Below, one piece after another: positions 52,161 through 61,308 of a DNA stretch of 64,000 nucleotides (the first letter of the stretch is position 1; every line of letters starts with the position of its first letter). The stretch spans positions 1,426,001 to 1,490,000 of the forward strand of contig NZ_OCMT01000001.1 in NCBI RefSeq assembly GCF_900215335.1. The letters run 5' to 3'. A program made the position numbers and the translations under genes. The DNA comes from Pedobacter xixiisoli (lineage in GTDB: Bacteria > Bacteroidota > Bacteroidia > Sphingobacteriales > Sphingobacteriaceae). A model generated the notes under the pieces. It was not told the DNA's origin, did not search any database, and saw only the letters and a list, made by a program, of their open reading frames with translations.

Positions 52161-53834
52161 TTATCTTGGATAACCTGGATTTTGCTCTAATACAGCGGTG
52201 TTGTTACGCTCAATTTCTGATTGAGGAATTGGCCACAAATTGTAATGTGGTAACGCCATCGCTGCATAATATGGATTGAAACGAGTAACACGATCGTACC
52301 ATAAACCTAAACGCATTAAGGTTAAACGTCTTTTCTCTTCGTAACCCAATTCACGTAATCTTTCATCTAAAATATAATCGATGTCAAGATTAGCTTCTAA
52401 CACTGGATTAGCATTTGAACGAGCTCTTACCGTATTGATATCATTAGCTGCTAAATCTTTTCTGTTTAAACCTAGATAAGCTTCGGCTCTGATGAAATAA
52501 GTTTCTGCCAATCTGAACATGTATTGATCTAGATACGTGCCACCAGCTCCGTTTTTCAATAAACCTGTAGCGGCATTTTCATATAGCGCTGCTGGATGAC
52601 CGCCTGGCGTAGTTGCTTTAGCTTGGTAAGCATAGAAGTTTCTGCTCGGCACCGTTATTCCTGCTGGTGGATTTTCTGTAGAGATATTCTGTCCATTAAA
52701 TGGAGAAGCGGGATTTTTAGATGGGATATTTCTTACGAAGTTGATGTTCGCATTACGGATATCATTATTCCAGTCGCTTTGCCAAATCGTATTACTAAAG
52801 TGTCTGGTCGATAAAGCCCATCCCACACCTCTTCCGCCAGTTAAATCACTAGTTGGATAAACGAATGGATTTGGACTGATAGGAGTTAAATTGAAGTGAG
52901 GACCAACATGCCTTTCTAATAAATAATTATTAGGCTGTCCGGCAGTGTTTGATGATCCACCAAGCACATCTGTTTCAAATTGAATTACCCATAAACCTTC
53001 TAGGTTAACACCGCCTTTACGATTTTGGTTACCAGGCTGGAATAAATCCCAATATACATTTCCCGTAGCTACCGTTGATTTTGTTCCAAATCGGGTTGTC
53101 ATTAAACGTACATTGGTATCGCCAATTACATCGGTAGCTGCATCAACGGCATTCTGGAACTGACCTGCCGCCAAATAAACTTCTGCCAATAAGTGCGAAG
53201 CTGCCTGTTTACTGATTTCTCCATCTCTAACCGCTTGGATAGAAGGCAAATTAGTTACGGCAAACTTCAAATCATCAATTGCTTGCAGGTAAACTTGTTG
53301 TCTAGTGGCTCTTACAAAATCAGTTTTTGGACTAGTTACTTCATTTAAAACCAATGGTACTCCACCAAACAAATAAGCTAATGAACGATAAGCAAAGGCT
53401 CTGAAGAATCTAGCTTTTGCCGTTACAGCTAATTTTTCTGCATCGGTCATACTAGAACCAGGTGCTCTATCTATGATTGCATTGGCTTCTGAAATGATTT
53501 TGTAAAATGCAGACCAGTGTGTACCTGGTATATCTCCACCACCAACTGGCGCATAAGCGGTGCTCATTGGTGTATGTCTACCCGTAAATGGCTGACCATC
53601 GAATACAATATCACAACCGTACATGTAATCGAAAGGATGGTTTTCGTTTCTAGTATAAAATTCGAAACGAGTAACACGGTACATATCGTTAACTGCGATA
53701 TTAAAATCTGCAGCGGTTTTGTAAGCATTACCCCCACTTAAAAAATCTCGTGGGGTTTCGTCTAAAAAGCCCTTCTTACAAGCAGTAAAACTTGCTGCAA
53801 CAAAAAGGATGAATATGATGAATATCTTTTTCAT
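52161..53834 (-). CDS. SusD/RagB-family nutrient-binding lipoprotein
   Basis: 557-residue surface lipoprotein (LFVAASFTACKKGFLDE). The SusD fold is evident: FLDETPRDFLSGGNAYKTAA at the start, ARFFRAFAYRSLAYLFGGVP in the TPR-like core, and the C-terminal IRAEAYLGLNRKDLAANDIN, followed by LDERLRELGYEEKRRLTLMR. SusD lids the SusC transporter and binds glycan at the surface. The start lies 5 bp after the SusC stop, the canonical pair. The closing segment NPGYPR is typical. Confidence 0.96.
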   Translation of the reverse strand: MKKIFIIFILFVAASFTACKKGFLDETPRDFLSGGNAYKTAADFNIAVNDMYRVTRFEFYTRNENHPFDYMYGCDIVFDGQPFTGRHTPMSTAYAPVGGGDIPGTHWSAFYKIISEANAIIDRAPGSSMTDAEKLAVTAKARFFRAFAYRSLAYLFGGVPLVLNEVTSPKTDFVRATRQQVYLQAIDDLKFAVTNLPSIQAVRDGEISKQAASHLLAEVYLAAGQFQNAVDAATDVIGDTNVRLMTTRFGTKSTVATGNVYWDLFQPGNQNRKGGVNLEGLWVIQFETDVLGGSSNTAGQPNNYLLERHVGPHFNLTPISPNPFVYPTSDLTGGRGVGWALSTRHFSNTIWQSDWNNDIRNANINFVRNIPSKNPASPFNGQNISTENPPAGITVPSRNFYAYQAKATTPGGHPAALYENAATGLLKNGAGGTYLDQYMFRLAETYFIRAEAYLGLNRKDLAANDINTVRARSNANPVLEANLDIDYILDERLRELGYEEKRRLTLMRLGLWYDRVTRFNPYYAAMALPHYNLWPIPQSEIERNNTAVLEQNPGYPR

Positions 53835-53839
53835 GATGA

Positions 53840-56800
53840 TTAAAAAGTTACGTTAAGTCCTAGTGAATATCCTTTTAACAATGGTCTGCCCGAAGTCGTC
53901 ATGCCACCATTACCAATTTCTGGATCCCAACCTTGCCAATTGGTCCAAGTGTACAAGTTTTTACCACTAGCAAAAACATTTAAGTTTTTAATACCGGCCT
54001 TTTGGAAAATTTTACCATCTATTTGATAAGATAAAGTCACGTCTTGTAAACGCACAAAACTTCTATCGTAAAACAAAGCTGGTGCAATTGCTGGCGCTAA
54101 AGTAAAGCTTGGATATCTACCGTTCGGATTGCTAGGGCTCCAGAAATCTGTACCACTGATATGGTTCCAGCGAACGTTGTTATCATCTAAACGTCTAGTC
54201 TGTGTGTTGTTGCCCAAATAACCGTTAGATCCGCCTTGTATAGAGTTAACAAACACAGTTAAACTTAACTTTTTGTATTTAAATGTATTTAATACACTAA
54301 AACGATAAGCAGGTTGAGTTGCACCTAAAATCTCGCGGTCATTGGTATTGATCAATCCATCTCCGTTAATATCTTCTACCCTAATATTACCAGTAAAAAA
54401 TCCTGGCGGCGGTACTTCATTTAACTGATAAATCCCATTAGTTCTGTAATCGAAAACTGGATATATTGGTTGGCCTATAAATAGATTACTTGAAACTAAA
54501 TCTCCTGTACCTAATAAAGCTACCACTTTGTTTACGTTTCTAGAAACTGCAACGGTGGTACTCCAATTGAAACCATTTGATGACTGAATGTTCTTTGACG
54601 TCAAAGATAGTTCAAAGCCTTTATTGGCAACTTCGCCAACATTAGTGTTAATCCTATCATAACCCGTAACAGTTGGTATTTCTACCGGAAATAATAAGTC
54701 TTTAGTACGTCTGTTATAATAATCGAAACTACCAGTTATACGATTATTGAGTACGGTAAAATCTAAACCTACATTGTATTCTGTTGTTCTTTCCCATCTT
54801 AAATCTGGGTTTGGCAACGTAGCGACAAATTGGCCATACTGAGTTGTTCCTCCATCACCAAATACATAAGCAGGGTCGGAAGTAACTCTATCTAAAGAAA
54901 AATACCTTGAGGTAAGGTTTCCACTCACACCATAACCTACACGTAGTTTGGCGTAGTTTAACCATTTAAGCGATTTTGCAAAGTTTTCTTCATTTAATAC
55001 CCAGCCTAAAGATAATGATGGGAATGTGGCAAACTTATTATTGGCTGCAAAACCTGAAAATCCGTCTCTTCTTATAGTAGCTGTAAGCAAATAACGACCG
55101 TCAAATGCATAATTTACTCTTGCCATTTGGTAATTCAACGCTTCTTGCCAAGCATTTGAATTGGTAAATTGTAATGCACCCAAGTTTAAATTATTGTAGC
55201 CTAAATTCATACGAGTAAAACCTGTAGCTCTTGCTTGGAAGTAATCGCTTTGACGTTCTACAGCACCATATAAAGCTGTTGCAGTAATACTGTGCTTGTT
55301 AAAACTACGGTTATAGGTTAAAATATTATCGATGGTGTAATCTGAGTACTGTTCGTTATTTTTGTATGCTTCTCCAGTTAAATTTGCACCATACTGATTT
55401 GCATTATAACGAAGATCAGTTCTGTAATTAACACCTACATTTAACTTATAGCTTAATCCTTTAACAAAAGGAAAATCTATTTGCGTATAAACGTTGGCAA
55501 AAAGCGTATTGTGTCTTTCCTTATCATCTACATCATAAGAAAGGAATGGATTTGTACCAGTAGTATTGAATGGTTGAGGTCTTAAAGTACCATCTGCATT
55601 GTATGGCGAGTTTAAAGGTGACTGTATCATCAACTCATTTAAAGTAGGCTCTTGACCATCGTTATTTACAAATGAACCAAATGCTTGTAATCCAACTTTA
55701 GCCCAAGGAAATATTTGCGATTCAATATTAGATCGGATAGATTTACGTTTAAACAAATCGTTAACGATAAAACCAGCCTGGTTGGTGTAAGCTCCTGATA
55801 ACAAATAGCTAACTTTGTCGCCACCACCTGAAATACTCAATTGGTTATCATTGATAAAACCTCTTTTTGTACCTGCTTCCCACCAATCAAAATCGGTATC
55901 TACTAGAGTATTTGGTTGCCCAGAGGTTAGTACTCTTTGAGAAATATCTACATAATTGGCAATATTGAAAGAAGGATCTGGAACAGTATAGCCTGGTGCC
56001 AAAAAAGCCCTGTTATAGTACAAATTACGAACCTTATCTAAGTATTCCTCCCTTCCCATCGGGCGTAAATCAACTGATGGTTCTTGCGTAGCATAAGAAG
56101 TAGAAAAATTAATTCTCGGAGGAGTATTCTTACTGCCTTTTCTAGTGGTAATCAACATTACACCGTTAGCTGCCTGTGCACCATAAACGGCAGTTGAACT
56201 TGCATCTTTCAAGATATCTATTGACGCAATATCATCAGGATTGATGGAGCCTAAAGAATTATAGTATTGAACTCCATCTAAAATAATAAGTACGTTTTGG
56301 TTTCCATTGATGGTATTTTGACCGCGAATAGTGATGGTTGGCGTAGAACCCGCAGTAGTAACTGGACCAACGTTTAATCCTGGTACCGAACCTTGTAAAC
56401 TTTGTGCGAAGTTAGTATTAGGTGCATCTTTAAAAGACTCTAAGTTGGCACTAGCTACAGCACCCGTTACATTTTGACGTTTTTGTGTACCGTAACCTAC
56501 TACTACAACCTGATTAAGCTCGCTTCTTGAACTTTTTAAGATCACATTGATGACCTTTTGGCTACCCACAACTTTCTCTTGAGTATCATAGCCCAATATA
56601 GAGAAAACGATAGTTGCATTTTCATCAGGAACATTAATAACGTAAACTCCTTCTGCATTAGTAAATGTTCCAGCGGTAGAGCCTTTAACCCTAACCGTTA
56701 CGCCTGGTACTGGTGTTCCAGTTTCCTCATCAACTACTTTACCAGTAATATTAATGGCTTTTGAAGCTGAGTTGGCATCTCTAACCTTACGAATAGCAAT

Positions 56801-57130
56801 TACATTATCTGATGCTTCATAGGTTAATCCCATCGATACAAATAATTGATCTAGCAACTCTGATAACGGGCGCAATTGGCTAAAAACTCTAACTTTTTTG
56901 TTAGGATCTATCACCTGTGGGCTGTAAACGAAGTTGATGTTATAGTCTGACTCGAGTTTTTTAAGTACGTTGCCCATAGTCACATCAGACTGATCTATGG
57001 AGATTTTCTTGTTCAAAACATCTTGACCACGTGTTGGCGTTGCCAAAGCTGTACCAAAAAGAGAAAGAACTATAAAAACTTGTAGAAAAGTAATACTCAT
57101 AATTTTTACGAGTAAAGGTTTATATTTCAT
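53840..57130 (-). CDS. SusC/RagA-family TonB-dependent receptor with STN domain
   Basis: About 1096-residue outer-membrane importer. Order of domains: signal peptide, STN (KKISIDQSDVTMGNVLKKLE), CarboxypepD_reg (GKVVDEETGTPVPGVTVRV), the SusC signature QVVVVGYGTQKRQNVTGAV, plug (NVLIILDGVQYYNSLGSINP), then the barrel ending GLNVTF. The STN domain means it can signal to the FecR protein encoded upstream. I favour ATG at 57130 (MKYKPLLVKIMS); ATG at 57169 is an alternative. It pairs with the SusD gene 5 bp downstream to import an oligosaccharide. Confidence 0.96.
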   Translation of the reverse strand: MKYKPLLVKIMSITFLQVFIVLSLFGTALATPTRGQDVLNKKISIDQSDVTMGNVLKKLESDYNINFVYSPQVIDPNKKVRVFSQLRPLSELLDQLFVSMGLTYEASDNVIAIRKVRDANSASKAINITGKVVDEETGTPVPGVTVRVKGSTAGTFTNAEGVYVINVPDENATIVFSILGYDTQEKVVGSQKVINVILKSSRSELNQVVVVGYGTQKRQNVTGAVASANLESFKDAPNTNFAQSLQGSVPGLNVGPVTTAGSTPTITIRGQNTINGNQNVLIILDGVQYYNSLGSINPDDIASIDILKDASSTAVYGAQAANGVMLITTRKGSKNTPPRINFSTSYATQEPSVDLRPMGREEYLDKVRNLYYNRAFLAPGYTVPDPSFNIANYVDISQRVLTSGQPNTLVDTDFDWWEAGTKRGFINDNQLSISGGGDKVSYLLSGAYTNQAGFIVNDLFKRKSIRSNIESQIFPWAKVGLQAFGSFVNNDGQEPTLNELMIQSPLNSPYNADGTLRPQPFNTTGTNPFLSYDVDDKERHNTLFANVYTQIDFPFVKGLSYKLNVGVNYRTDLRYNANQYGANLTGEAYKNNEQYSDYTIDNILTYNRSFNKHSITATALYGAVERQSDYFQARATGFTRMNLGYNNLNLGALQFTNSNAWQEALNYQMARVNYAFDGRYLLTATIRRDGFSGFAANNKFATFPSLSLGWVLNEENFAKSLKWLNYAKLRVGYGVSGNLTSRYFSLDRVTSDPAYVFGDGGTTQYGQFVATLPNPDLRWERTTEYNVGLDFTVLNNRITGSFDYYNRRTKDLLFPVEIPTVTGYDRINTNVGEVANKGFELSLTSKNIQSSNGFNWSTTVAVSRNVNKVVALLGTGDLVSSNLFIGQPIYPVFDYRTNGIYQLNEVPPPGFFTGNIRVEDINGDGLINTNDREILGATQPAYRFSVLNTFKYKKLSLTVFVNSIQGGSNGYLGNNTQTRRLDDNNVRWNHISGTDFWSPSNPNGRYPSFTLAPAIAPALFYDRSFVRLQDVTLSYQIDGKIFQKAGIKNLNVFASGKNLYTWTNWQGWDPEIGNGGMTTSGRPLLKGYSLGLNVTF

Positions 57131-57180
57131 AATTTTGTTTTGGGTTATTATTTGGTTAGTAACTCGCATAGTATGCCCTT

Positions 57181-57198
57181 ATACACCTCTTGGTGTAT
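57181..57198. promoter_or_regulatory. Perfect 7-bp palindrome upstream of susC
   Basis: ATACACC-TCTT-GGTGTAT lies 50 bp upstream of the preferred susC start. It could be an operator or a leader hairpin. No matching site was seen elsewhere in the window. Confidence 0.4.
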
Positions 57199-57234
57199 CC
57201 AATAACTGTAAGAAGTTTAGGGCTCTAAAAATCG

Positions 57235-57272
57235 GCCAGCAGTACCGCGAATACTGCTGGCTTCTTTTTTAT
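57235..57272. terminator. Strong hairpin between fecR and susC
   Basis: GCCAGCAGTA (57235-57244) pairs perfectly with TACTGCTGGC (57252-57261). TTCTTTTTT follows on the plus strand; on the minus strand the stem is followed by CGATTTTTAG. It may terminate in both directions and would separate the fecR transcript from a susC promoter or act as an attenuator. Confidence 0.7.
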
Positions 57273-57322
57273 AATTAGTTTATGTCTTCATCATCTGACA
57301 ATTTAGGTTCATTTTAAAAAGT

Positions 57323-58372
57323 TTAATTTATTGTGATTTGACCTTCGTTGAAATTGCAATCGGCATCTATGGCCTTGCAAATCATCTTAATTTTTTCTTC
57401 TAATGATAACTGCCCTAGTGAAGCCGTAACGGTTGCCTTGGCATATTTCTCTTGATTGTAATTGATTTTCACGTGATAAGCCTCCTCCAGTTTGGCAACT
57501 ATTTCGCCTACCGGTGCATTATCAAATTTGAAAGTACGTAACGCTACTTCTAGCGACAAAACCAAAGGCACAGCTAGCGTTTGTTTGTTCAATTCGCCAT
57601 CTTTTTTCGTTAATATCACCTGCTGATTAGCAGTGATAACTTCCTCAGAAATTGTACGTTGTTCTTGATCTTGATTTAAAACCTGAACACGGCCTGTGTT
57701 AACCACTACGGATTTTTTCTGACCTAAAAATGCGCTTACCGTAAAACTGGTTCCCAGTACTTTGGTGACCATGTTATCGCTGTAAACAACAAAAGGTTGA
57801 TTTGGATTTTTTTGCACTTCAAAAAAAGCCTCTCCCTCTAACTCAACCCTTCTTATCGTATCATCAAACTTTTTAGGGTAATGTAATTTTGAATTAGGCG
57901 AAAGTACAACCATACTTCCATCTTCTAGTTTAATCAGTTTTGCTATTTTATCGTTGTTAACGTAGTCGATAAAGTTTGAGCTCACACTTGCCGTATCAGC
58001 CGTGCTGTGTTTTAATTGCGCATTGTATATCCAAATAGAAGATGCAAGAACAACTAACAATACCGCCGCAACCTTAAACCAGGTTTGCGCATAAAGTCTA
58101 ACAGCTGGCTTTTCTTGAATATCGATAGTTCTACTATGGATATGAGTATGAATAGCTAACTTTTCATTTGCCGATAATGGTGCCGTAGCTGGTTGTAGCT
58201 GTAAGGATAATAATATCGTTTTAGCCCTATCTATTTCTTCTTGCTTTGCTGGATGTGAAGCCATAAACTCAGCCCAAAATTGATCTTGTTCATCGTTAGG
58301 CAATTTTACCCAATCAATGAATGATTCATCAGCTAAAAAGTCTTCTACTCCAAAATTCTCGTAATTTTTCAT
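57323..58372 (-). CDS. FecR-type anti-sigma factor
   Basis: 349-residue inner-membrane regulator. The cytoplasmic N-terminus (EDFLADESFIDWVKLPND) should bind the sigma factor. A transmembrane helix lies near 91-113 (WFKVAAVLLVVLASSIWIY). The FecR domain has KLIKLEDGSMVVLSPNSKLH, ELEGEAFFEVQKNPNQPFVV and VLGTSFTVSAF. The C-terminal DUF4974-like part includes FDNAPVGEIVAKLEEAYHV. It is separated from its presumed sigma gene (60363, opposite strand) by the BNR-propeller gene, an unusual order. Confidence 0.95.
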   Translation of the reverse strand: MKNYENFGVEDFLADESFIDWVKLPNDEQDQFWAEFMASHPAKQEEIDRAKTILLSLQLQPATAPLSANEKLAIHTHIHSRTIDIQEKPAVRLYAQTWFKVAAVLLVVLASSIWIYNAQLKHSTADTASVSSNFIDYVNNDKIAKLIKLEDGSMVVLSPNSKLHYPKKFDDTIRRVELEGEAFFEVQKNPNQPFVVYSDNMVTKVLGTSFTVSAFLGQKKSVVVNTGRVQVLNQDQEQRTISEEVITANQQVILTKKDGELNKQTLAVPLVLSLEVALRTFKFDNAPVGEIVAKLEEAYHVKINYNQEKYAKATVTASLGQLSLEEKIKMICKAIDADCNFNEGQITIN

Positions 58373-58480
58373 TTTTTTTGTGCGATAATAATGATGAATG
58401 GCCTATTTGTGTTTTTATTGGCACCATCCAACAAAGCTAATCAATTACAACATAGGTTATATTTAACGTTGCTAACCTCC

Positions 58481-60109
58481 TTAATCGAATGTGAAAGCAC
58501 CCACTTCCGCTAAGCCCGGTTGTCTTTGTGCATCTGCTCCAGTTTTAGGTACCAACTTAAAATATCTTGCAGATATTTTAGCAGGCAATGGCAATAAGTG
58601 TTCTTCTCTATCTTTAGTTTTCAATGTAAAAGTACCTCTGCTAGTGAAAGTGATGTTATCGTCACTCGTTAATATCTCCATAGTGGCAATCTTTCTGTCC
58701 CCAGGCTTCTGTGCTACACTAAATCCATCTAATTCTAATTTCTCACCCATATCTATGGTCACAAAATGGTTAGGGTAGTTAGTTGCATTTACGGAATATC
58801 TAGTGATCCAAAAAGTGGTAGGATCATTATCCAACAACCTGTCAGCTAAACGATTATTAGACGGCTCTTCAGAGCTAAATTCTTTAACAGTCCATTTGGC
58901 TTTTGGAAGATTATGCACAATTCGACCTTCTTTCGTCCATACTTCGCTACTTCCATTAGCAAAACTTCTAGTGGTAGCCATGATGATATTTTTCTGATCT
59001 TTCATAAACATCTGGCTATAATATGCACCTTGATCAAGCGGCAAATCTAACCAAGGATCGCTTATCCTCACTGCATTTTTTGCAAGGCCATTTCCTCTGT
59101 AAACCAACATAATTTCTTTGTGGAAGTTGCTTACATTTCTACCATCTTTGGAATGAAACGAAATTAAAGTTTCGCCAGTTTCTAGTTGCAATAAATGCGG
59201 ACCAGCACCGAAGATATTATCAACCGTAGATAACCACCTTCTGCCGTTAGTAGAAGTTCCCAATGTTTTATATTTCCAACGTGCCGCCATTGACGACCAT
59301 AACACGTAAGGTGATTTACCATCTCTGATTGATTCGATGGTAAAGATCATCCCTTTGTTATCTTTCAAGATTACAGGAGTTGGCATCCCATCTCTCATGC
59401 CGTAAGTATACGCTACAGTTTCTGGGGTTGCCCAAGTAGCTCCATTATCTTTAGAACGAGCCATTAAAATCTCCTGCTGCACATCGCTACTAGGCCACCA
59501 TTTAGCTTCGCTAGACCAAAACATTTCAATTTCTCCATCTGGCAGTTGAATCATACCTGGTTCCCAGGCTCTGCCTTTGGCTACAATTTGTGGCTGTCCC
59601 CAGGTTAATCCATTGTCTTTACTGATGATGAATTGCATGTTGTTCTTGTTGTTATCATCGGGCTTACCTTTGCCTTCAAAAGCCAACATCAACCAGCCAT
59701 TTTTCATCACCAACATTTCTGGATTTGCAAAACCAGTATAGTTAGCTTGATTAACTCCATTCATTACCACATTAGGCTCTGACCAAGTTACTCCATTATC
59801 GGTACTTCTTTTAACCGCAATACTGATACGAGTATTATTCACATCCGGACCAAAACCGTAGGCCATCACTAAATTGCCATCTGCAGCACGGTGAATTCTT
59901 CCGTAATCTGAAAAGAAAGTAGTATGAGATACTTTTTTAGCACTAGCGTGGTTCCAAAGGATGTTAACCGAAGGTATGCTGTTGTCTATTGGTGGTAAAT
60001 CATCTGGATGAATTTCTTCTATTTCTGCCCCGTTGTTATTGTTTTTTTTACAAGCTGAAAAAAATGCGACACAAGAAAGTGCGCCAATGATTAAGTACTT
60101 TTTGTTCAT
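58481..60109 (-). CDS. BNR-propeller exo-glycosidase with F5/8 type C domain (possible GH93)
   Basis: 542-residue predicted lipoprotein (LSCVAFFSACKKNNNN). A sialidase-like propeller spans ~50-390 with Asp-box repeats (STDNGVTWSEP; SKDNGLTWGQP; SKDNGATWATP). The C-terminal ~130 residues form an F5/8 type C (discoidin/CBM32-like) domain (RLLDNDPTTFWITRYSVN; KISARYFKLVPKTG). I suspect a GH93 exo-arabinanase because the locus also holds GH43, but a sialidase-fold enzyme of another type remains possible. No clear sialidase FRIP motif is seen. It is divergent from the ECF sigma gene. Confidence 0.85.
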   Translation of the reverse strand: MNKKYLIIGALSCVAFFSACKKNNNNGAEIEEIHPDDLPPIDNSIPSVNILWNHASAKKVSHTTFFSDYGRIHRAADGNLVMAYGFGPDVNNTRISIAVKRSTDNGVTWSEPNVVMNGVNQANYTGFANPEMLVMKNGWLMLAFEGKGKPDDNNKNNMQFIISKDNGLTWGQPQIVAKGRAWEPGMIQLPDGEIEMFWSSEAKWWPSSDVQQEILMARSKDNGATWATPETVAYTYGMRDGMPTPVILKDNKGMIFTIESIRDGKSPYVLWSSMAARWKYKTLGTSTNGRRWLSTVDNIFGAGPHLLQLETGETLISFHSKDGRNVSNFHKEIMLVYRGNGLAKNAVRISDPWLDLPLDQGAYYSQMFMKDQKNIIMATTRSFANGSSEVWTKEGRIVHNLPKAKWTVKEFSSEEPSNNRLADRLLDNDPTTFWITRYSVNATNYPNHFVTIDMGEKLELDGFSVAQKPGDRKIATMEILTSDDNITFTSRGTFTLKTKDREEHLLPLPAKISARYFKLVPKTGADAQRQPGLAEVGAFTFD

Positions 60110-60308
60110 ATATTAGGTTAGTATTTGGTTACATAAAGAAGAGACTTTAACTAGCCCATAATACCCTCCTAAATTTCATTTTATTTTAAAAAATAACTAA
60201 ACAACTGACAATCAGTAATTAAAATTTAAATAAAAATAAATCCTGAACCTCATAACCGTACTTAGCATCATTCATTTTGCATAAATTATTAAATGTCAAC
60301 TTTATATT

Positions 60309-60316
60309 TATTTTTG
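60309..60316 (+). promoter_or_regulatory. Possible -7 box of the second ECF sigma gene
   Basis: TATTTTTG matches TAnnTTTG, 46 bp before the ATG. The 253-bp divergent region should hold promoters for both this gene and the BNR-propeller gene; no further motif is clear. Confidence 0.35.
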
Positions 60317-60362
60317 TAGCATTCGGTTATTGTAACCACATTTTCTGTATAGAACACTATTG

Positions 60363-60986
60363 ATGACATTTGATAAAAGGAAGCAAGATCAACAAGATGA
60401 TGAATTGCTCTGGAGCGGCCTTCGCAACGGAGACGCGTCTTCTTTCGATGCCTTAATCAAAAAATATACAGACATACTGTTTAATTACGGTTCGCGTTTC
60501 AACACAGATAGAGATATCGTAAAAGACTGTATTCAAGAGCTTTTTGTAGAACTTTGGAAAAAAAGAGAAGGTTTAACTTTACCTAAAACAATAAAATGGT
60601 ATTTATTTGTAGCGTTACGAAATAGAATTTTCAGGGAACAAACCAAATGGAACAAAACAGAAACACTTACAGAAAATGATCATGATTTTTTTCTCGAATA
60701 TAGTATTGAGGAAAAAATCATTGAAAATACTGAAGATGCCGAACTTGCCAACAAAATAAAAAAAATTCTTAATTCACTTCCTGCCCGCCAAAGAGAAATT
60801 ATCTACTTACGGTATTACGAGAATTATGATTATGACCAAATTTCCGAACTGATGAACATCAACAAGCAATCTGTTCACAATCTTCTTCAAAAAGCCTACA
60901 AGAGCATTCGCTCTGACTGGCCTACACTTCTATTTTTGATATCTTTACTTGTACATCAACAAAAACAAATCACTATATTACAGTAA
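60363..60986 (+). CDS. ECF RNA polymerase sigma factor
   Basis: 207-residue ECF sigma factor; ATG at 60363 is preferred over the TTG just before it. Region 2: FDALIKKYTDILFNYGSRF, then VKDCIQELFVELWKKRE. Region 4: LNSLPARQREIIYLRYYENY, then DQISELMNINKQSVHNLLQK. It presumably responds to the STN-SusC/FecR pair encoded on the other strand at 53840-58372 and activates the glycan locus. Being divergent from its fecR gene is less common than a sigma-fecR operon. Confidence 0.94.
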   Translation: MTFDKRKQDQQDDELLWSGLRNGDASSFDALIKKYTDILFNYGSRFNTDRDIVKDCIQELFVELWKKREGLTLPKTIKWYLFVALRNRIFREQTKWNKTETLTENDHDFFLEYSIEEKIIENTEDAELANKIKKILNSLPARQREIIYLRYYENYDYDQISELMNINKQSVHNLLQKAYKSIRSDWPTLLFLISLLVHQQKQITILQ

Positions 60987-61308
60987 GTTACACCTACAAA
61001 CGAAAAAACATAGTTTTTAAGGGGTAAGATTTGTGCTTTAAGGTCTCTTATAGTTGTAACCAAATTCGTAGACTTTTCGATTCAATTGCCACACAAAAGC
61101 AGTAAAAAGAAAAATTATTTGTCTACGCAATGATAAATGAACTGTATGAAACCAAAGATCAATCCCAGCTCTTTAGATTTAACTAAAGTTTACCGTGATG
61201 AGTTAGCACTTAAAAGTGTTAGGCTCAAGCACCATCTGCGCTTTCGTTGTGAAAATAAACCTGAACCAAAACATTAATTTTTTAAAAATTATCAACTTAA
61301 AATAAAGA
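60987..61308. other. Intergenic region between sigma and oxidoreductase genes
   Basis: About 320 bases. An AGCACTT-AA-AAGTGTT hairpin lies near 61206. A 43-codon frame (61146-61277) encodes a basic peptide beginning MKPKINPSSLDLTKV; it has no recognised motif and may be chance. No clear terminator follows the sigma gene. Confidence 0.5.
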
